This document shows positions 44,901 to 57,318 of a stretch of 64,000 bases of DNA, in pieces. The notes under the pieces were generated by a model. The model made no database searches, was not told where the DNA came from, and saw nothing but the letters and a program-made list of their open reading frames with translations. The translations under genes were made by a program, and so were the position numbers. This DNA is from Ampullaceana balthica. Its lineage: Eukaryota > Mollusca > Gastropoda > Lymnaeidae. The stretch is taken from the NCBI GenBank assembly GCA_944989445.1, contig CALYLW010001194.1:22515-86514 (forward strand), in the 5' to 3' direction. Within the stretch, counting starts at the first letter, position 1. Each line of letters begins with the position of its first letter.

Positions 44901-47900
44901 AGAGTGATGCATTCAAGAACAGAGAGTGATGCATTCAAGAACAGAGAGTGATGCATTCAAGAACAGAGAGTGATGCATTCAAGAACAGAGAGTGATGCAT
45001 TCAAGAACAGAGAGTGATGCATTCAAGAACAGAGAGTGATGCATTCAAGAACAGAGAGTGATGCATTCAAGAACAGAGAGTGATGCATTCAAGAACAGAG
45101 AGTGATGCATTCAAGAACAGAGAGTGATGCATTCAAGAACAGAGAGTGATGCATTCAAGAACAGAGAGTGATGCATTCAAGAACAGAGAGTGATGCATTC
45201 AAGAACAGAGAGTGATGCATTCAAGAACAGAGAGTGATGCATTCAAGAACAGAGAGTGATGCATTCAAGAACAGAGAGTGATGCATTCAAGAACAGAGAG
45301 TGATGCATTCAAGAACAGAGAGTGATGCATTCAAGAACAGAGAGTGATGCATTCAAGAACAGAGAGTGATGCATTCAAGAACAGAGAGTGATGCATTCAA
45401 GAACAGAGAGTGATGCATTCAAGAACAGAGAGTGATGCATTCAAGAACAGAGAGTGATGCATTCAAGAACAGAGAGTGATGCATTCAAGAACAGAGAGTG
45501 ATGCATTCAAGAACAGAGAGTGATGCATTCAAGAACAGAGAGTGATGCATTCAAGAACAGAGAGTGATGCATTCAAGAACAGAGAGTGATGCATTCAAGA
45601 ACAGAGAGTGATGCATTCAAGAACAGAGAGTGATGCATTCAAGAACAGAGAGTGATGCATTCAAGAACAGAGAGTGATGCATTCAAGAACAGAGAGTGAT
45701 GCATTCAAGAACAGAGAGTGATGCATTCAAGAACAGAGAGTGATGCATTCAAGAACAGAGAGTGATGCATTCAAGAACAGAGAGTGATGCATTCAAGAAC
45801 AGAGAGTGATGCATTCAAGAACAGAGAGTGATGCATTCAAGAACAGAGAGTGATGCATTCAAGAACAGAGAGTGATGCATTCAAGAACAGAGAGTGATGC
45901 ATTCAAGAACAGAGAGTGATGCATTCAAGAACAGAGAGTGATGCATTCAAGAACAGAGAGTGATGCATTCAAGAACAGAGAGTGATGCATTCAAGAACAG
46001 AGAGTGATGCATTCAAGAACAGAGAGTGATGCATTCAAGAACAGAGAGTGATGCATTCAAGAACAGAGAGTGATGCATTCAAGAACAGAGAGTGATGCAT
46101 TCAAGAACAGAGAGTGATGCATTCAAGAACAGAGAGTGATGCATTCAAGAACAGAGAGTGATGCATTCAAGAACAGAGAGTGATGCATTCAAGAACAGAG
46201 AGTGATGCATTCAAGAACAGAGAGTGATGCATTCAAGAACAGAGAGTGATGCATTCAAGAACAGAGAGTGATGCATTCAAGAACAGAGAGTGATGCATTC
46301 AAGAACAGAGAGTGATGCATTCAAGAACAGAGAGTGATGCATTCAAGAACAGAGAGTGATGCATTCAAGAACAGAGAGTGATGCATTCAAGAACAGAGAG
46401 TGATGCATTCAAGAACAGAGAGTGATGCATTCAAGAACAGAGAGTGATGCATTCAAGAACAGAGAGTGATGCATTCAAGAACAGAGAGTGATGCATTCAA
46501 GAACAGAGAGTGATGCATTCAAGAACAGAGAGTGATGCATTCAAGAACAGAGAGTGATGCATTCAAGAACAGAGAGTGATGCATTCAAGAACAGAGAGTG
46601 ATGCATTCAAGAACAGAGAGTGATGCATTCAAGAACAGAGAGTGATGCATTCAAGAACAGAGAGTGATGCATTCAAGAACAGAGAGTGATGCATTCAAGA
46701 ACAGAGAGTGATGCATTCAAGAACAGAGAGTGATGCATTCAAGAACAGAGAGTGATGCATTCAAGAACAGAGAGTGATGCATTCAAGAACAGAGAGTGAT
46801 GCATTCAAGAACAGAGAGTGATGCATTCAAGAACAGAGAGTGATGCATTCAAGAACAGAGAGTGATGCATTCAAGAACAGAGAGTGATGCATTCAAGAAC
46901 AGAGAGTGATGCATTCAAGAACAGAGAGTGATGCATTCAAGAACAGAGAGTGATGCATTCAAGAACAGAGAGTGATGCATTCAAGAACAGAGAGTGATGC
47001 ATTCAAGAACAGAGAGTGATGCATTCAAGAACAGAGAGTGATGCATTCAAGAACAGAGAGTGATGCATTCAAGAACAGAGAGTGATGCATTCAAGAACAG
47101 AGAGTGATGCATTCAAGAACAGAGAGTGATGCATTCAAGAACAGAGAGTGATGCATTCAAGAACAGAGAGTGATGCATTCAAGAACAGAGAGTGATGCAT
47201 TCAAGAACAGAGAGTGATGCATTCAAGAACAGAGAGTGATGCATTCAAGAACAGAGAGTGATGCATTCAAGAACAGAGAGTGATGCATTCAAGAACAGAG
47301 AGTGATGCATTCAAGAACAGAGAGTGATGCATTCAAGAACAGAGAGTGATGCATTCAAGAACAGAGAGTGATGCATTCAAGAACAGAGAGTGATGCATTC
47401 AAGAACAGAGAGTGATGCATTCAAGAACAGAGAGTGATGCATTCAAGAACAGAGAGTGATGCATTCAAGAACAGAGAGTGATGCATTCAAGAACAGAGAG
47501 TGATGCATTCAAGAACAGAGAGTGATGCATTCAAGAACAGAGAGTGATGCATTCAAGAACAGAGAGTGATGCATTCAAGAACAGAGAGTGATGCATTCAA
47601 GAACAGAGAGTGATGCATTCAAGAACAGAGAGTGATGCATTCAAGAACAGAGAGTGATGCATTCAAGAACAGAGAGTGATGCATTCAAGAACAGAGAGTG
47701 ATGCATTCAAGAACAGAGAGTGATGCATTCAAGAACAGAGAGTGATGCATTCAAGAACAGAGAGTGATGCATTCAAGAACAGAGAGTGATGCATTCAAGA
47801 ACAGAGAGTGATGCATTCAAGAACAGAGAGTGATGCATTCAAGAACAGAGAGTGATGCATTCAAGAACAGAGAGTGATGCATTCAAGAACAGAGAGTGAT

Positions 47901-50900
47901 GCATTCAAGAACAGAGAGTGATGCATTCAAGAACAGAGAGTGATGCATTCAAGAACAGAGAGTGATGCATTCAAGAACAGAGAGTGATGCATTCAAGAAC
48001 AGAGAGTGATGCATTCAAGAACAGAGAGTGATGCATTCAAGAACAGAGAGTGATGCATTCAAGAACAGAGAGTGATGCATTCAAGAACAGAGAGTGATGC
48101 ATTCAAGAACAGAGAGTGATGCATTCAAGAACAGAGAGTGATGCATTCAAGAACAGAGAGTGATGCATTCAAGAACAGAGAGTGATGCATTCAAGAACAG
48201 AGAGTGATGCATTCAAGAACAGAGAGTGATGCATTCAAGAACAGAGAGTGATGCATTCAAGAACAGAGAGTGATGCATTCAAGAACAGAGAGTGATGCAT
48301 TCAAGAACAGAGAGTGATGCATTCAAGAACAGAGAGTGATGCATTCAAGAACAGAGAGTGATGCATTCAAGAACAGAGAGTGATGCATTCAAGAACAGAG
48401 AGTGATGCATTCAAGAACAGAGAGTGATGCATTCAAGAACAGAGAGTGATGCATTCAAGAACAGAGAGTGATGCATTCAAGAACAGAGAGTGATGCATTC
48501 AAGAACAGAGAGTGATGCATTCAAGAACAGAGAGTGATGCATTCAAGAACAGAGAGTGATGCATTCAAGAACAGAGAGTGATGCATTCAAGAACAGAGAG
48601 TGATGCATTCAAGAACAGAGAGTGATGCATTCAAGAACAGAGAGTGATGCATTCAAGAACAGAGAGTGATGCATTCAAGAACAGAGAGTGATGCATTCAA
48701 GAACAGAGAGTGATGCATTCAAGAACAGAGAGTGATGCATTCAAGAACAGAGAGTGATGCATTCAAGAACAGAGAGTGATGCATTCAAGAACAGAGAGTG
48801 ATGCATTCAAGAACAGAGAGTGATGCATTCAAGAACAGAGAGTGATGCATTCAAGAACAGAGAGTGATGCATTCAAGAACAGAGAGTGATGCATTCAAGA
48901 ACAGAGAGTGATGCATTCAAGAACAGAGAGTGATGCATTCAAGAACAGAGAGTGATGCATTCAAGAACAGAGAGTGATGCATTCAAGAACAGAGAGTGAT
49001 GCATTCAAGAACAGAGAGTGATGCATTCAAGAACAGAGAGTGATGCATTCAAGAACAGAGAGTGATGCATTCAAGAACAGAGAGTGATGCATTCAAGAAC
49101 AGAGAGTGATGCATTCAAGAACAGAGAGTGATGCATTCAAGAACAGAGAGTGATGCATTCAAGAACAGAGAGTGATGCATTCAAGAACAGAGAGTGATGC
49201 ATTCAAGAACAGAGAGTGATGCATTCAAGAACAGAGAGTGATGCATTCAAGAACAGAGAGTGATGCATTCAAGAACAGAGAGTGATGCATTCAAGAACAG
49301 AGAGTGATGCATTCAAGAACAGAGAGTGATGCATTCAAGAACAGAGAGTGATGCATTCAAGAACAGAGAGTGATGCATTCAAGAACAGAGAGTGATGCAT
49401 TCAAGAACAGAGAGTGATGCATTCAAGAACAGAGAGTGATGCATTCAAGAACAGAGAGTGATGCATTCAAGAACAGAGAGTGATGCATTCAAGAACAGAG
49501 AGTGATGCATTCAAGAACAGAGAGTGATGCATTCAAGAACAGAGAGTGATGCATTCAAGAACAGAGAGTGATGCATTCAAGAACAGAGAGTGATGCATTC
49601 AAGAACAGAGAGTGATGCATTCAAGAACAGAGAGTGATGCATTCAAGAACAGAGAGTGATGCATTCAAGAACAGAGAGTGATGCATTCAAGAACAGAGAG
49701 TGATGCATTCAAGAACAGAGAGTGATGCATTCAAGAACAGAGAGTGATGCATTCAAGAACAGAGAGTGATGCATTCAAGAACAGAGAGTGATGCATTCAA
49801 GAACAGAGAGTGATGCATTCAAGAACAGAGAGTGATGCATTCAAGAACAGAGAGTGATGCATTCAAGAACAGAGAGTGATGCATTCAAGAACAGAGAGTG
49901 ATGCATTCAAGAACAGAGAGTGATGCATTCAAGAACAGAGAGTGATGCATTCAAGAACAGAGAGTGATGCATTCAAGAACAGAGAGTGATGCATTCAAGA
50001 ACAGAGAGTGATGCATTCAAGAACAGAGAGTGATGCATTCAAGAACAGAGAGTGATGCATTCAAGAACAGAGAGTGATGCATTCAAGAACAGAGAGTGAT
50101 GCATTCAAGAACAGAGAGTGATGCATTCAAGAACAGAGAGTGATGCATTCAAGAACAGAGAGTGATGCATTCAAGAACAGAGAGTGATGCATTCAAGAAC
50201 AGAGAGTGATGCATTCAAGAACAGAGAGTGATGCATTCAAGAACAGAGAGTGATGCATTCAAGAACAGAGAGTGATGCATTCAAGAACAGAGAGTGATGC
50301 ATTCAAGAACAGAGAGTGATGCATTCAAGAACAGAGAGTGATGCATTCAAGAACAGAGAGTGATGCATTCAAGAACAGAGAGTGATGCATTCAAGAACAG
50401 AGAGTGATGCATTCAAGAACAGAGAGTGATGCATTCAAGAACAGAGAGTGATGCATTCAAGAACAGAGAGTGATGCATTCAAGAACAGAGAGTGATGCAT
50501 TCAAGAACAGAGAGTGATGCATTCAAGAACAGAGAGTGATGCATTCAAGAACAGAGAGTGATGCATTCAAGAACAGAGAGTGATGCATTCAAGAACAGAG
50601 AGTGATGCATTCAAGAACAGAGAGTGATGCATTCAAGAACAGAGAGTGATGCATTCAAGAACAGAGAGTGATGCATTCAAGAACAGAGAGTGATGCATTC
50701 AAGAACAGAGAGTGATGCATTCAAGAACAGAGAGTGATGCATTCAAGAACAGAGAGTGATGCATTCAAGAACAGAGAGTGATGCATTCAAGAACAGAGAG
50801 TGATGCATTCAAGAACAGAGAGTGATGCATTCAAGAACAGAGAGTGATGCATTCAAGAACAGAGAGTGATGCATTCAAGAACAGAGAGTGATGCATTCAA

Positions 50901-52081
50901 GAACAGAGAGTGATGCATTCAAGAACAGAGAGTGATGCATTCAAGAACAGAGAGTGATGCATTCAAGAACAGAGAGTGATGCATTCAAGAACAGAGAGTG
51001 ATGCATTCAAGAACAGAGAGTGATGCATTCAAGAACAGAGAGTGATGCATTCAAGAACAGAGAGTGATGCATTCAAGAACAGAGAGTGATGCATTCAAGA
51101 ACAGAGAGTGATGCATTCAAGAACAGAGAGTGATGCATTCAAGAACAGAGAGTGATGCATTCAAGAACAGAGAGTGATGCATTCAAGAACAGAGAGTGAT
51201 GCATTCAAGAACAGAGAGTGATGCATTCAAGAACAGAGAGTGATGCATTCAAGAACAGAGAGTGATGCATTCAAGAACAGAGAGTGATGCATTCAAGAAC
51301 AGAGAGTGATGCATTCAAGAACAGAGAGTGATGCATTCAAGAACAGAGAGTGATGCATTCAAGAACAGAGAGTGATGCATTCAAGAACAGAGAGTGATGC
51401 ATTCAAGAACAGAGAGTGATGCATTCAAGAACAGAGAGTGATGCATTCAAGAACAGAGAGTGATGCATTCAAGAACAGAGAGTGATGCATTCAAGAACAG
51501 AGAGTGATGCATTCAAGAACAGAGAGTGATGCATTCAAGAACAGAGAGTGATGCATTCAAGAACAGAGAGTGATGCATTCAAGAACAGAGAGTGATGCAT
51601 TCAAGAACAGAGAGTGATGCATTCAAGAACAGAGAGTGATGCATTCAAGAACAGAGAGTGATGCATTCAAGAACAGAGAGTGATGCATTCAAGAACAGAG
51701 AGTGATGCATTCAAGAACAGAGAGTGATGCATTCAAGAACAGAGAGTGATGCATTCAAGAACAGAGAGTGATGCATTCAAGAACAGAGAGTGATGCATTC
51801 AAGAACAGAGAGTGATGCATTCAAGAACAGAGAGTGATGCATTCAAGAACAGAGAGTGATGCATTCAAGAACAGAGAGTGATGCATTCAAGAACAGAGAG
51901 TGATGCATTCAAGAACAGAGAGTGATGCATTCAAGAACAGAGAGTGATGCATTCAAGAACAGAGAGTGATGCATTCAAGAACAGAGAGTGATGCATTCAA
52001 GAACAGAGAGTGATGCATTCAAGAACAGAGAGTGATGCATTCAAGAACAGAGAGTGATGCATTCAAGAACAGAGAGTGATG
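42000..52081. repeat. 22-bp satellite, about 458 copies, apparently perfect
   Basis: Unit TGATGCATTCAAGAACAGAG plus AG. The phase is kept exactly: the same 20-mer begins the lines at 42121 and 52021, 9900 bp (450 units) apart, so there is no net indel, and I found no substitution by eye. Each unit holds TTCAAGAA (TTCnnGAA), the paired half-sites of a heat-shock element, and TGCATTCA. Stops occur in all six frames every 66 bp, so no protein can be encoded. Edges are abrupt: TGCGGTCG before, TTTTCGAATC after. Confidence 0.98.
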
Positions 52082-52408
52082 TTTTCGAATCTACGTGAAT
52101 AAGTTCACCCTTCACATCAACAGCGCACATTAACCAACTTAAAATTTTAGTATATCAAGGTTAACAGTTATACATATAACGTAAATCATTGACGTAGCCA
52201 GTATGTATTTTACACGTGTCGTTAGACTATGGTGTAGTCCTTACCTCCCTCACACGATTCAAACAATTAATTTCTTCTACTAAAATGAAGTCCACAGTGG
52301 AAATGACAGAATATATAAATTTATAAATAAAAGCTTTAAAGCACATGGCATTTACAACGCCTAATATAAAATTAACTTACATTATATTTGTTTATGATAT
52401 GTAAATTA
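52082..52408. other. Anonymous AT-rich DNA
   Basis: Nothing supported. Confidence 0.5.
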
Positions 52409-52450
52409 GGGGGCAAGGTGGTCGAGCGGCATGCATTCTCAGCTGGCGTA
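52409..52450 (+). mobile_element. tRNA-derived SINE head fragment
   Basis: GGGGGCAAGGTGGTCGAGCG then GCATGC. TGGTCGAGCGG fits a polymerase III A box as in tRNA-Leu or tRNA-Ser type heads. No convincing B box follows, because the CT-rich minisatellite starts there. Confidence 0.4.
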
Positions 52451-52454
52451 CCTC

Positions 52455-52890
52455 TCTATGTTCGTCCCTCCCTCTCATTCTACTGTGACCTCTCTGTGTT
52501 CACCCCTCTCTCTCTTTCTACTGTAACCTCTCTGTGTTCACCCCTCCATCCCTTTCTACTGTGACCCCTCTGTGTTCACCCCTCCCTCTCTTTCTACTGT
52601 GACCTCTTTGCTTTTACCCCTCCCTCTCTTTCTACTGTGACCTCTCTTTGCTTTCACCCCTCCCTCTCTTTCTACTGTGACCTCTCTTCTTTCACCCCTC
52701 CCTCTCTTTCTACTGTGACCTCTCTTCTTTCACCCCTCCCTCTCTTTCTACTGTGACCTCTCTTCTTTCGACCCCTCCCTCTCTTTCTACTGTGACCTCT
52801 CTTCTGTTCGACCCTCCCTCTCTTTCTACTGTGACCTCTCTTCTTTCACCCCGCCCTCTCTTTCTACTGTGACCTCTCTGTGTTCGCCCT
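52455..52890. repeat. CT-rich minisatellite, 36-39 bp, about 12 copies
   Basis: Unit TCTACTGTGACCTCTCT plus (G)TTCACCCCTCCCTCTCTT with length variants. The minus frame 52710-52928 is a repeat product. Confidence 0.93.
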
Positions 52891-52949
52891 TCACTTAGTT
52901 TGAGCTCCTTGTTGTTGTATTTATCCATGCTAATTTGATATTCAGTAAA

Positions 52950-53389
52950 AATTGTGTCAACGTTTCAGTGGTCATATTTACTAACAACGAATTATAATTA
53001 CACTTTTACCCCTCACACGTTCCATGTGTTTCCTCTGATGGGCAACAAGTGGTTACCAAGAAAATATATGTTAGAGTTTCTAGTGTTGATGTATCCTACT
53101 GCCGACAAAATGAAATTGAATTTGCAATACAAAAAGTGAATAAATGTCACAGCTTTAAAGTGTTTATATATACTAGTGCCGACAAAAAAGTCTATAAACA
53201 ACACCACAAAGAATAAAGAAATGTGACAGTATTTAAGGGTTAATACATACTATTCTATTTCCATCACAATTAACGTGAACTGACATAATGCAAAGTAAAT
53301 AAATATCTTAGTTTATAAGAATTGATATATGATAGGTGCGCCACAACGAAATGTCCCATGCGTGATGTCGTTGGTATGATCCAGTAAAC
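52950..53389. repeat. Degenerate about 80-bp repeats
   Basis: The phrase (G)TGCCGACAAAA.. occurs near 53098 and 53175 and, more altered (GGTGCGCCACAACGAAATG), near 53336; AATAAATGTCACAG...TTTAA...TATATACTA recurs between them. Frames on both strands are not credible genes. Confidence 0.4.
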
Positions 53390-54700
53390 CAGGGGTCGGC
53401 GAACTTTTTTGCCCGTTACTCCAAAATATAAAATTATATTTTGACGATACCTCCGACGACGGGGTGGGGGGAGGGGGAGACGAGTAATGGGTCTAGGTCT
53501 AAAACCCAGCAGAAACGCAACTTCAGAATTTTAGAAGCCTGACAAGTATCTAAAAATTAATCTGAAAAGCGTTACGCGTAGATTTTTTAAAGTCAAAACG
53601 ACACAGAGTATCGATATATCAAAACGACACGGAGTATCGAAATTTCAAGGAGAATTTATTTAATGTAATTATAAACATTTACAGTCGAATATAGATGGTT
53701 AAAACGATTATAGGCCTAACTGCCCTGGTCATTCTAGATATAATGATCAATCAGAGCTAATGCAATAAACTAACTGAAATTTTGAAATGTTGAAAGCCTT
53801 TGCAGCATTTGATATCCACTAATGTGTCAGATCTGCTTTGCTTGCAAATTCAATAAATGCCTCATTATTGTATTCAAACTCAAGAAGTGCCTCTGCCAGC
53901 CCTTAGGGCTTATTTGGTACTTCCGCAATTTCTCTTAGAAAAAGATCTGAAATCCAACTGACATTCGAACTAACAACTGGAAAATAAACTGTAAACCACT
54001 ATTTCAGCTTGATAAGATGTCTGATAACTAAAGCTTTAATGTCATCAAAAGTTATATTTACACAATTTAATTTTTCTCGTATACGGCCAACTTTAAAAGG
54101 CCGCTAACATGTTTCCTTCTGATTTTGTTTCCAATATGAACGCTTTTATGACATTGCTTAAATCATTCTAGGGCTAAAATGTTATTGATACTTTCCCATC
54201 TGTAATTCTTTTTTTTACGCATTCACATGCTCAAGAATATCAGCTTAGTATTTGAGATATTCAACCCAACAATATTTCATAAACTTCTCTGCCAGAGCAT
54301 GCTTTTGACCAGCCACAAATATTTACAGTTTCGCTTTCAGAGCCCATACTCTATTCAGAGCATTGCCACGTGAAAGATATGTACTGAACTTACCTCATTG
54401 TTAGAGAAAGTCTGTAAATTTAATCTTATCATCTATATATGTTACAGAACAGTAAAGTTTGCAGTGCGTGTTCTTCAATGAATTTACAATCTGGATCATA
54501 TCATGCATGACGACCTCAAGTTCAAGTTCTAAATGTTTCACAAGCAGATTTTGACGATGGATCATACAGTGGTGAGCTTCAATTTCGGAATTCCTCTCAC
54601 TTGCGAAAGCCAAAAAACCACGGAAATGATCAAACACAGTTAAAGCTCCGGCAACAGAAACAGCAATACAGTCTTACTATGTTAAATTTACCTCATCATG
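53390..54700 (-). pseudogene. hAT transposase pseudogene (ZBED5/SCAND3-like) with one terminal end
   Basis: Protein-coding remnant on the minus strand. Best block: the frame 54637-54401 with HFRGFLAFASERN, HHCMIHRQNLLVKHLEL and VMHDMIQIVNSLKN, the insertion-domain region (HCxIHR motif) of this hAT group. Further down (54400-54220), in shifting frames: RGNALNRVWALKAKL-type words, then AEKFMKY and EHVN. Near 53870-53840 a last EFEYNNEAFIEFASKADLTH-like piece. At 53390 CAGGGGTCGGCGAACTTTTT is a typical hAT terminal repeat, correctly placed after the C-terminus. The partner end is not identified. Frameshifts and stops throughout: dead. Confidence 0.65.
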
Positions 54701-55332
54701 GTATTTATTTTAGGATTAAGATTGCACGAGGCCCTTGGCTGCAATTCCACCTGAGGTCCGGTCCAACCTGCTGTATTATACATTTTAAATCAGTTCGGGG
54801 CAATTAAATCAGGTGATGCCCCTGGCTTATCCCAATCAGCACCCTCCTTAATCCACCACTGATTAACTTTATTGAATACATTAATTCCTTGACATCGCAA
54901 TTCGAGTGGAGCACAAAATAAACTTTCTTTACCAACCTTTGTAAAAAAAATACAGTATTACTTAATGTGCAAATATAATGAAACAGTATGCTCTTAAATT
55001 GGCTTGATATTAAAAGGCACGTTAGCACAGTTTTTAAGGTATTAATTTTAAATGTTACTGAGAGGATATTTGATATAGTTAGGTCAAGTGGATTAAGATT
55101 ATTGTCATTCATGTCAATATAAATGAAAGCAGAAAAGAGTTTGCTGTTTTTGTATAGTACATAGATATGATATGTACATAGATATCTAATATACAAATGC
55201 GTTTTCTGGAAGAAGCCGATTCAATAGTGGGCTTTTGTTCCGTGTACACGCACACACGATGGAATTTTAATATATATACAGTGGATTTTATATGTCCCCA
55301 AAAAGTCTCCATTAGCCCAAAGAATTCCTTTT
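54701..55332. other. Anonymous DNA
   Basis: Contains CACCTGAGGTCCGGTCCAAC near 54750 and a GGTGATGCCCCTGGCTTATC patch near 54811, possibly more element ends, but nothing can be paired. A 130-codon minus frame (54804-55196) is Ile/Leu/Phe-rich, without a recognisable domain, and probably chance. Confidence 0.4.
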
Positions 55333-56940
55333 TAAATCCTTTATATTAACTCGTGTTTGTCTGCGTTGCTTGATTGCTTGCTTGCTTGCTTGTCGCCTAA
55401 AACTTTTGGATCGATTTTTAACCCACTTGCTCGTAAGATAGCGAGATGAAATTTAGCAGGCAGTTTGGTGTCGATGATAAAAACTATGTATCAAAATTTC
55501 AGATCGATCGCATGTACCGTAATTGAGTTATTGATTTTATATTATTTGATTTATCTCTTTTTTTATTCTCTATGTATCATGGGTTGTTTTTTTGAGATAG
55601 AGCGTCGCGGTGCGTATTATATTGAACGACCTTTCTGTCGCGCAATAAGGTGCGTATTTTATTGACAACTCTTTTTATAAACATATTCCTGATCGGTGCG
55701 CATTATATTAAACATGTTTTACGACACAACTGCAATTTTGTATTTTCTGGATGGTCTGGCGCTGCGTATTATAATGAACATTCTTTTAATTACTTCTCGA
55801 AAATAAAGGATTTATAGTCAAAAACTTGGTTTTTTACGGGTTTTTCTTATTAAATCCTTTATATTAACTCGTGGTGTCTGCGGCCGACCGACCGACCTTG
55901 CTTGCTTGCTTGCTTGTCGCCAAAACTTTTGATAGATTTTTAACCCACTTGCTCGCAAGATAGCGAGCTGAAATTTTGCAGGCAGTTTTGTACCGATGAT
56001 AAAAACAAAGTATCAAAATTTCAGATCGATCGCATGTACCGTAATTAAATTATTGATTTTTTAGATTATTTTATTTATTCCTATGTATCATGCTATTTTT
56101 TGAGATAGAGCGTCGCGGTGCGTATTATATTGAACAACCTTTCTGTCGCGCAATAAGGTGCGTATTTTACTGACAACACTTTTTATAAACCTATTCCTGA
56201 TCGGTGCGCATTATATTAAACACGTTTTACGACACAACTGCAATTTTGAGTTTTTGGATGGTCTTGCGCTGCGTGTTATAATGAACATTCTTTTAGTTAC
56301 GTCTCATACGTAAAGGATTTATAGTCAAAAACTTGTTTTTTTACGGGTTTTTCTTATTAAATCCTTTATATTAACTCGTGTTGTCTGGTTGCTTGATCGC
56401 TTGCTTGATTTCTTGTCGCCAAAACTTTGGGTCGATTTTTAACCCACTTTCCTCGTAAGCTAGCGAGATGAAATTTAGCAGGCAGTTTGGTGGCGATGAT
56501 AAAAACTATGTATCAAAATTTGAGATCAATCGCATGTACTGTAATTGAGTTATTGATTTTATAGATTATTTTATTTATCTCTTTTTTTTCTCTATGTATC
56601 ATGTTTTTTTTGAGATAGAGCGTCGCGGTGCGTATTATATTGATGACCTTTCTGTCGCGCAATAAGGTGCGTATTTTATTGACAAACACTTTTTATAAAC
56701 ATATTCCTGATCGGTGCGCATTATGTTAAAACATGTTTTACGACACAACTGCAATTTTGTATTTTTGGATGGTCTTGCGCTGCGTATTATAATGAACATT
56801 CTTTTAGTTACGTCTAGTACATAAAGGATTTATAATCAAAAACTTGGTTTTTTACGTTTTTTTAAAAAATAAATCCTTTATATTAACTCGTGCTGTTTCG
56901 TGCACCCTTGATTGCTTGTCGCCAAAACTTTGGATCATTG
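55333..56940 (-). repeat. Tandem module array 3 (B type only)
   Basis: Modules 55333-55813, 55851-56321, 56358-56832 and a truncated one 56870-56940. Each starts TAAATCCTTTATATTAACTC and ends with ATAAAGGATTTATA or GTAAAGGATTTATA; linkers are AGTCAAAAACTTGGTTTTTT then ACGGGTTTTTCTTAT. Microsatellites differ: TTGC only in the first, GACC plus TTGC in the second, short in the third. The second is closest to the solo unit at 37420. Confidence 0.9.
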
Positions 56941-57315
56941 GTAAGTGAGATTATATTGAACTATTTCCTAGAATTATTATCTAATTATTTGCTTCACTAA
57001 CAATTATCTGCTCTCAATGTCTTCTAAAGTGTTTCTTTACTTAATGTTTTACTTGATGAATAAAATGAACGTTTAAAAGTAATAAATCCTTACATGACCA
57101 GATGGTCAGTACAAATGTTTCCCGGGCAGATATATTATCGACAACGCGCAGCAGTTTATAATACCTGCAAATCACATTTTGATGATGTAATTTTAGTATC
57201 TTCCATCACAATCTTCGATAAAGTTTCCTGCTCTTATTGAGCTTCGTTTCTCATAAGTTGAAATGTGGGAGTAGCGCGGCACGGTTTTAACACACCAGTG
57301 AGAACAACACATTCA
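56941..57315. other. Anonymous AT-rich DNA
   Basis: No gene or repeat supported. Confidence 0.5.
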
Positions 57316-57318
57316 TAC

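Noticed and set aside
42000..52081. CRISPR array
   Set aside because: Units are directly adjacent 22-mers without spacers, in an animal genome, with no cas genes.
54804..55196. 130-codon minus-strand frame as a gene
   Set aside because: AT-rich with hydrophobic bias typical of random frames in this DNA, no domain, no splice or promoter support.
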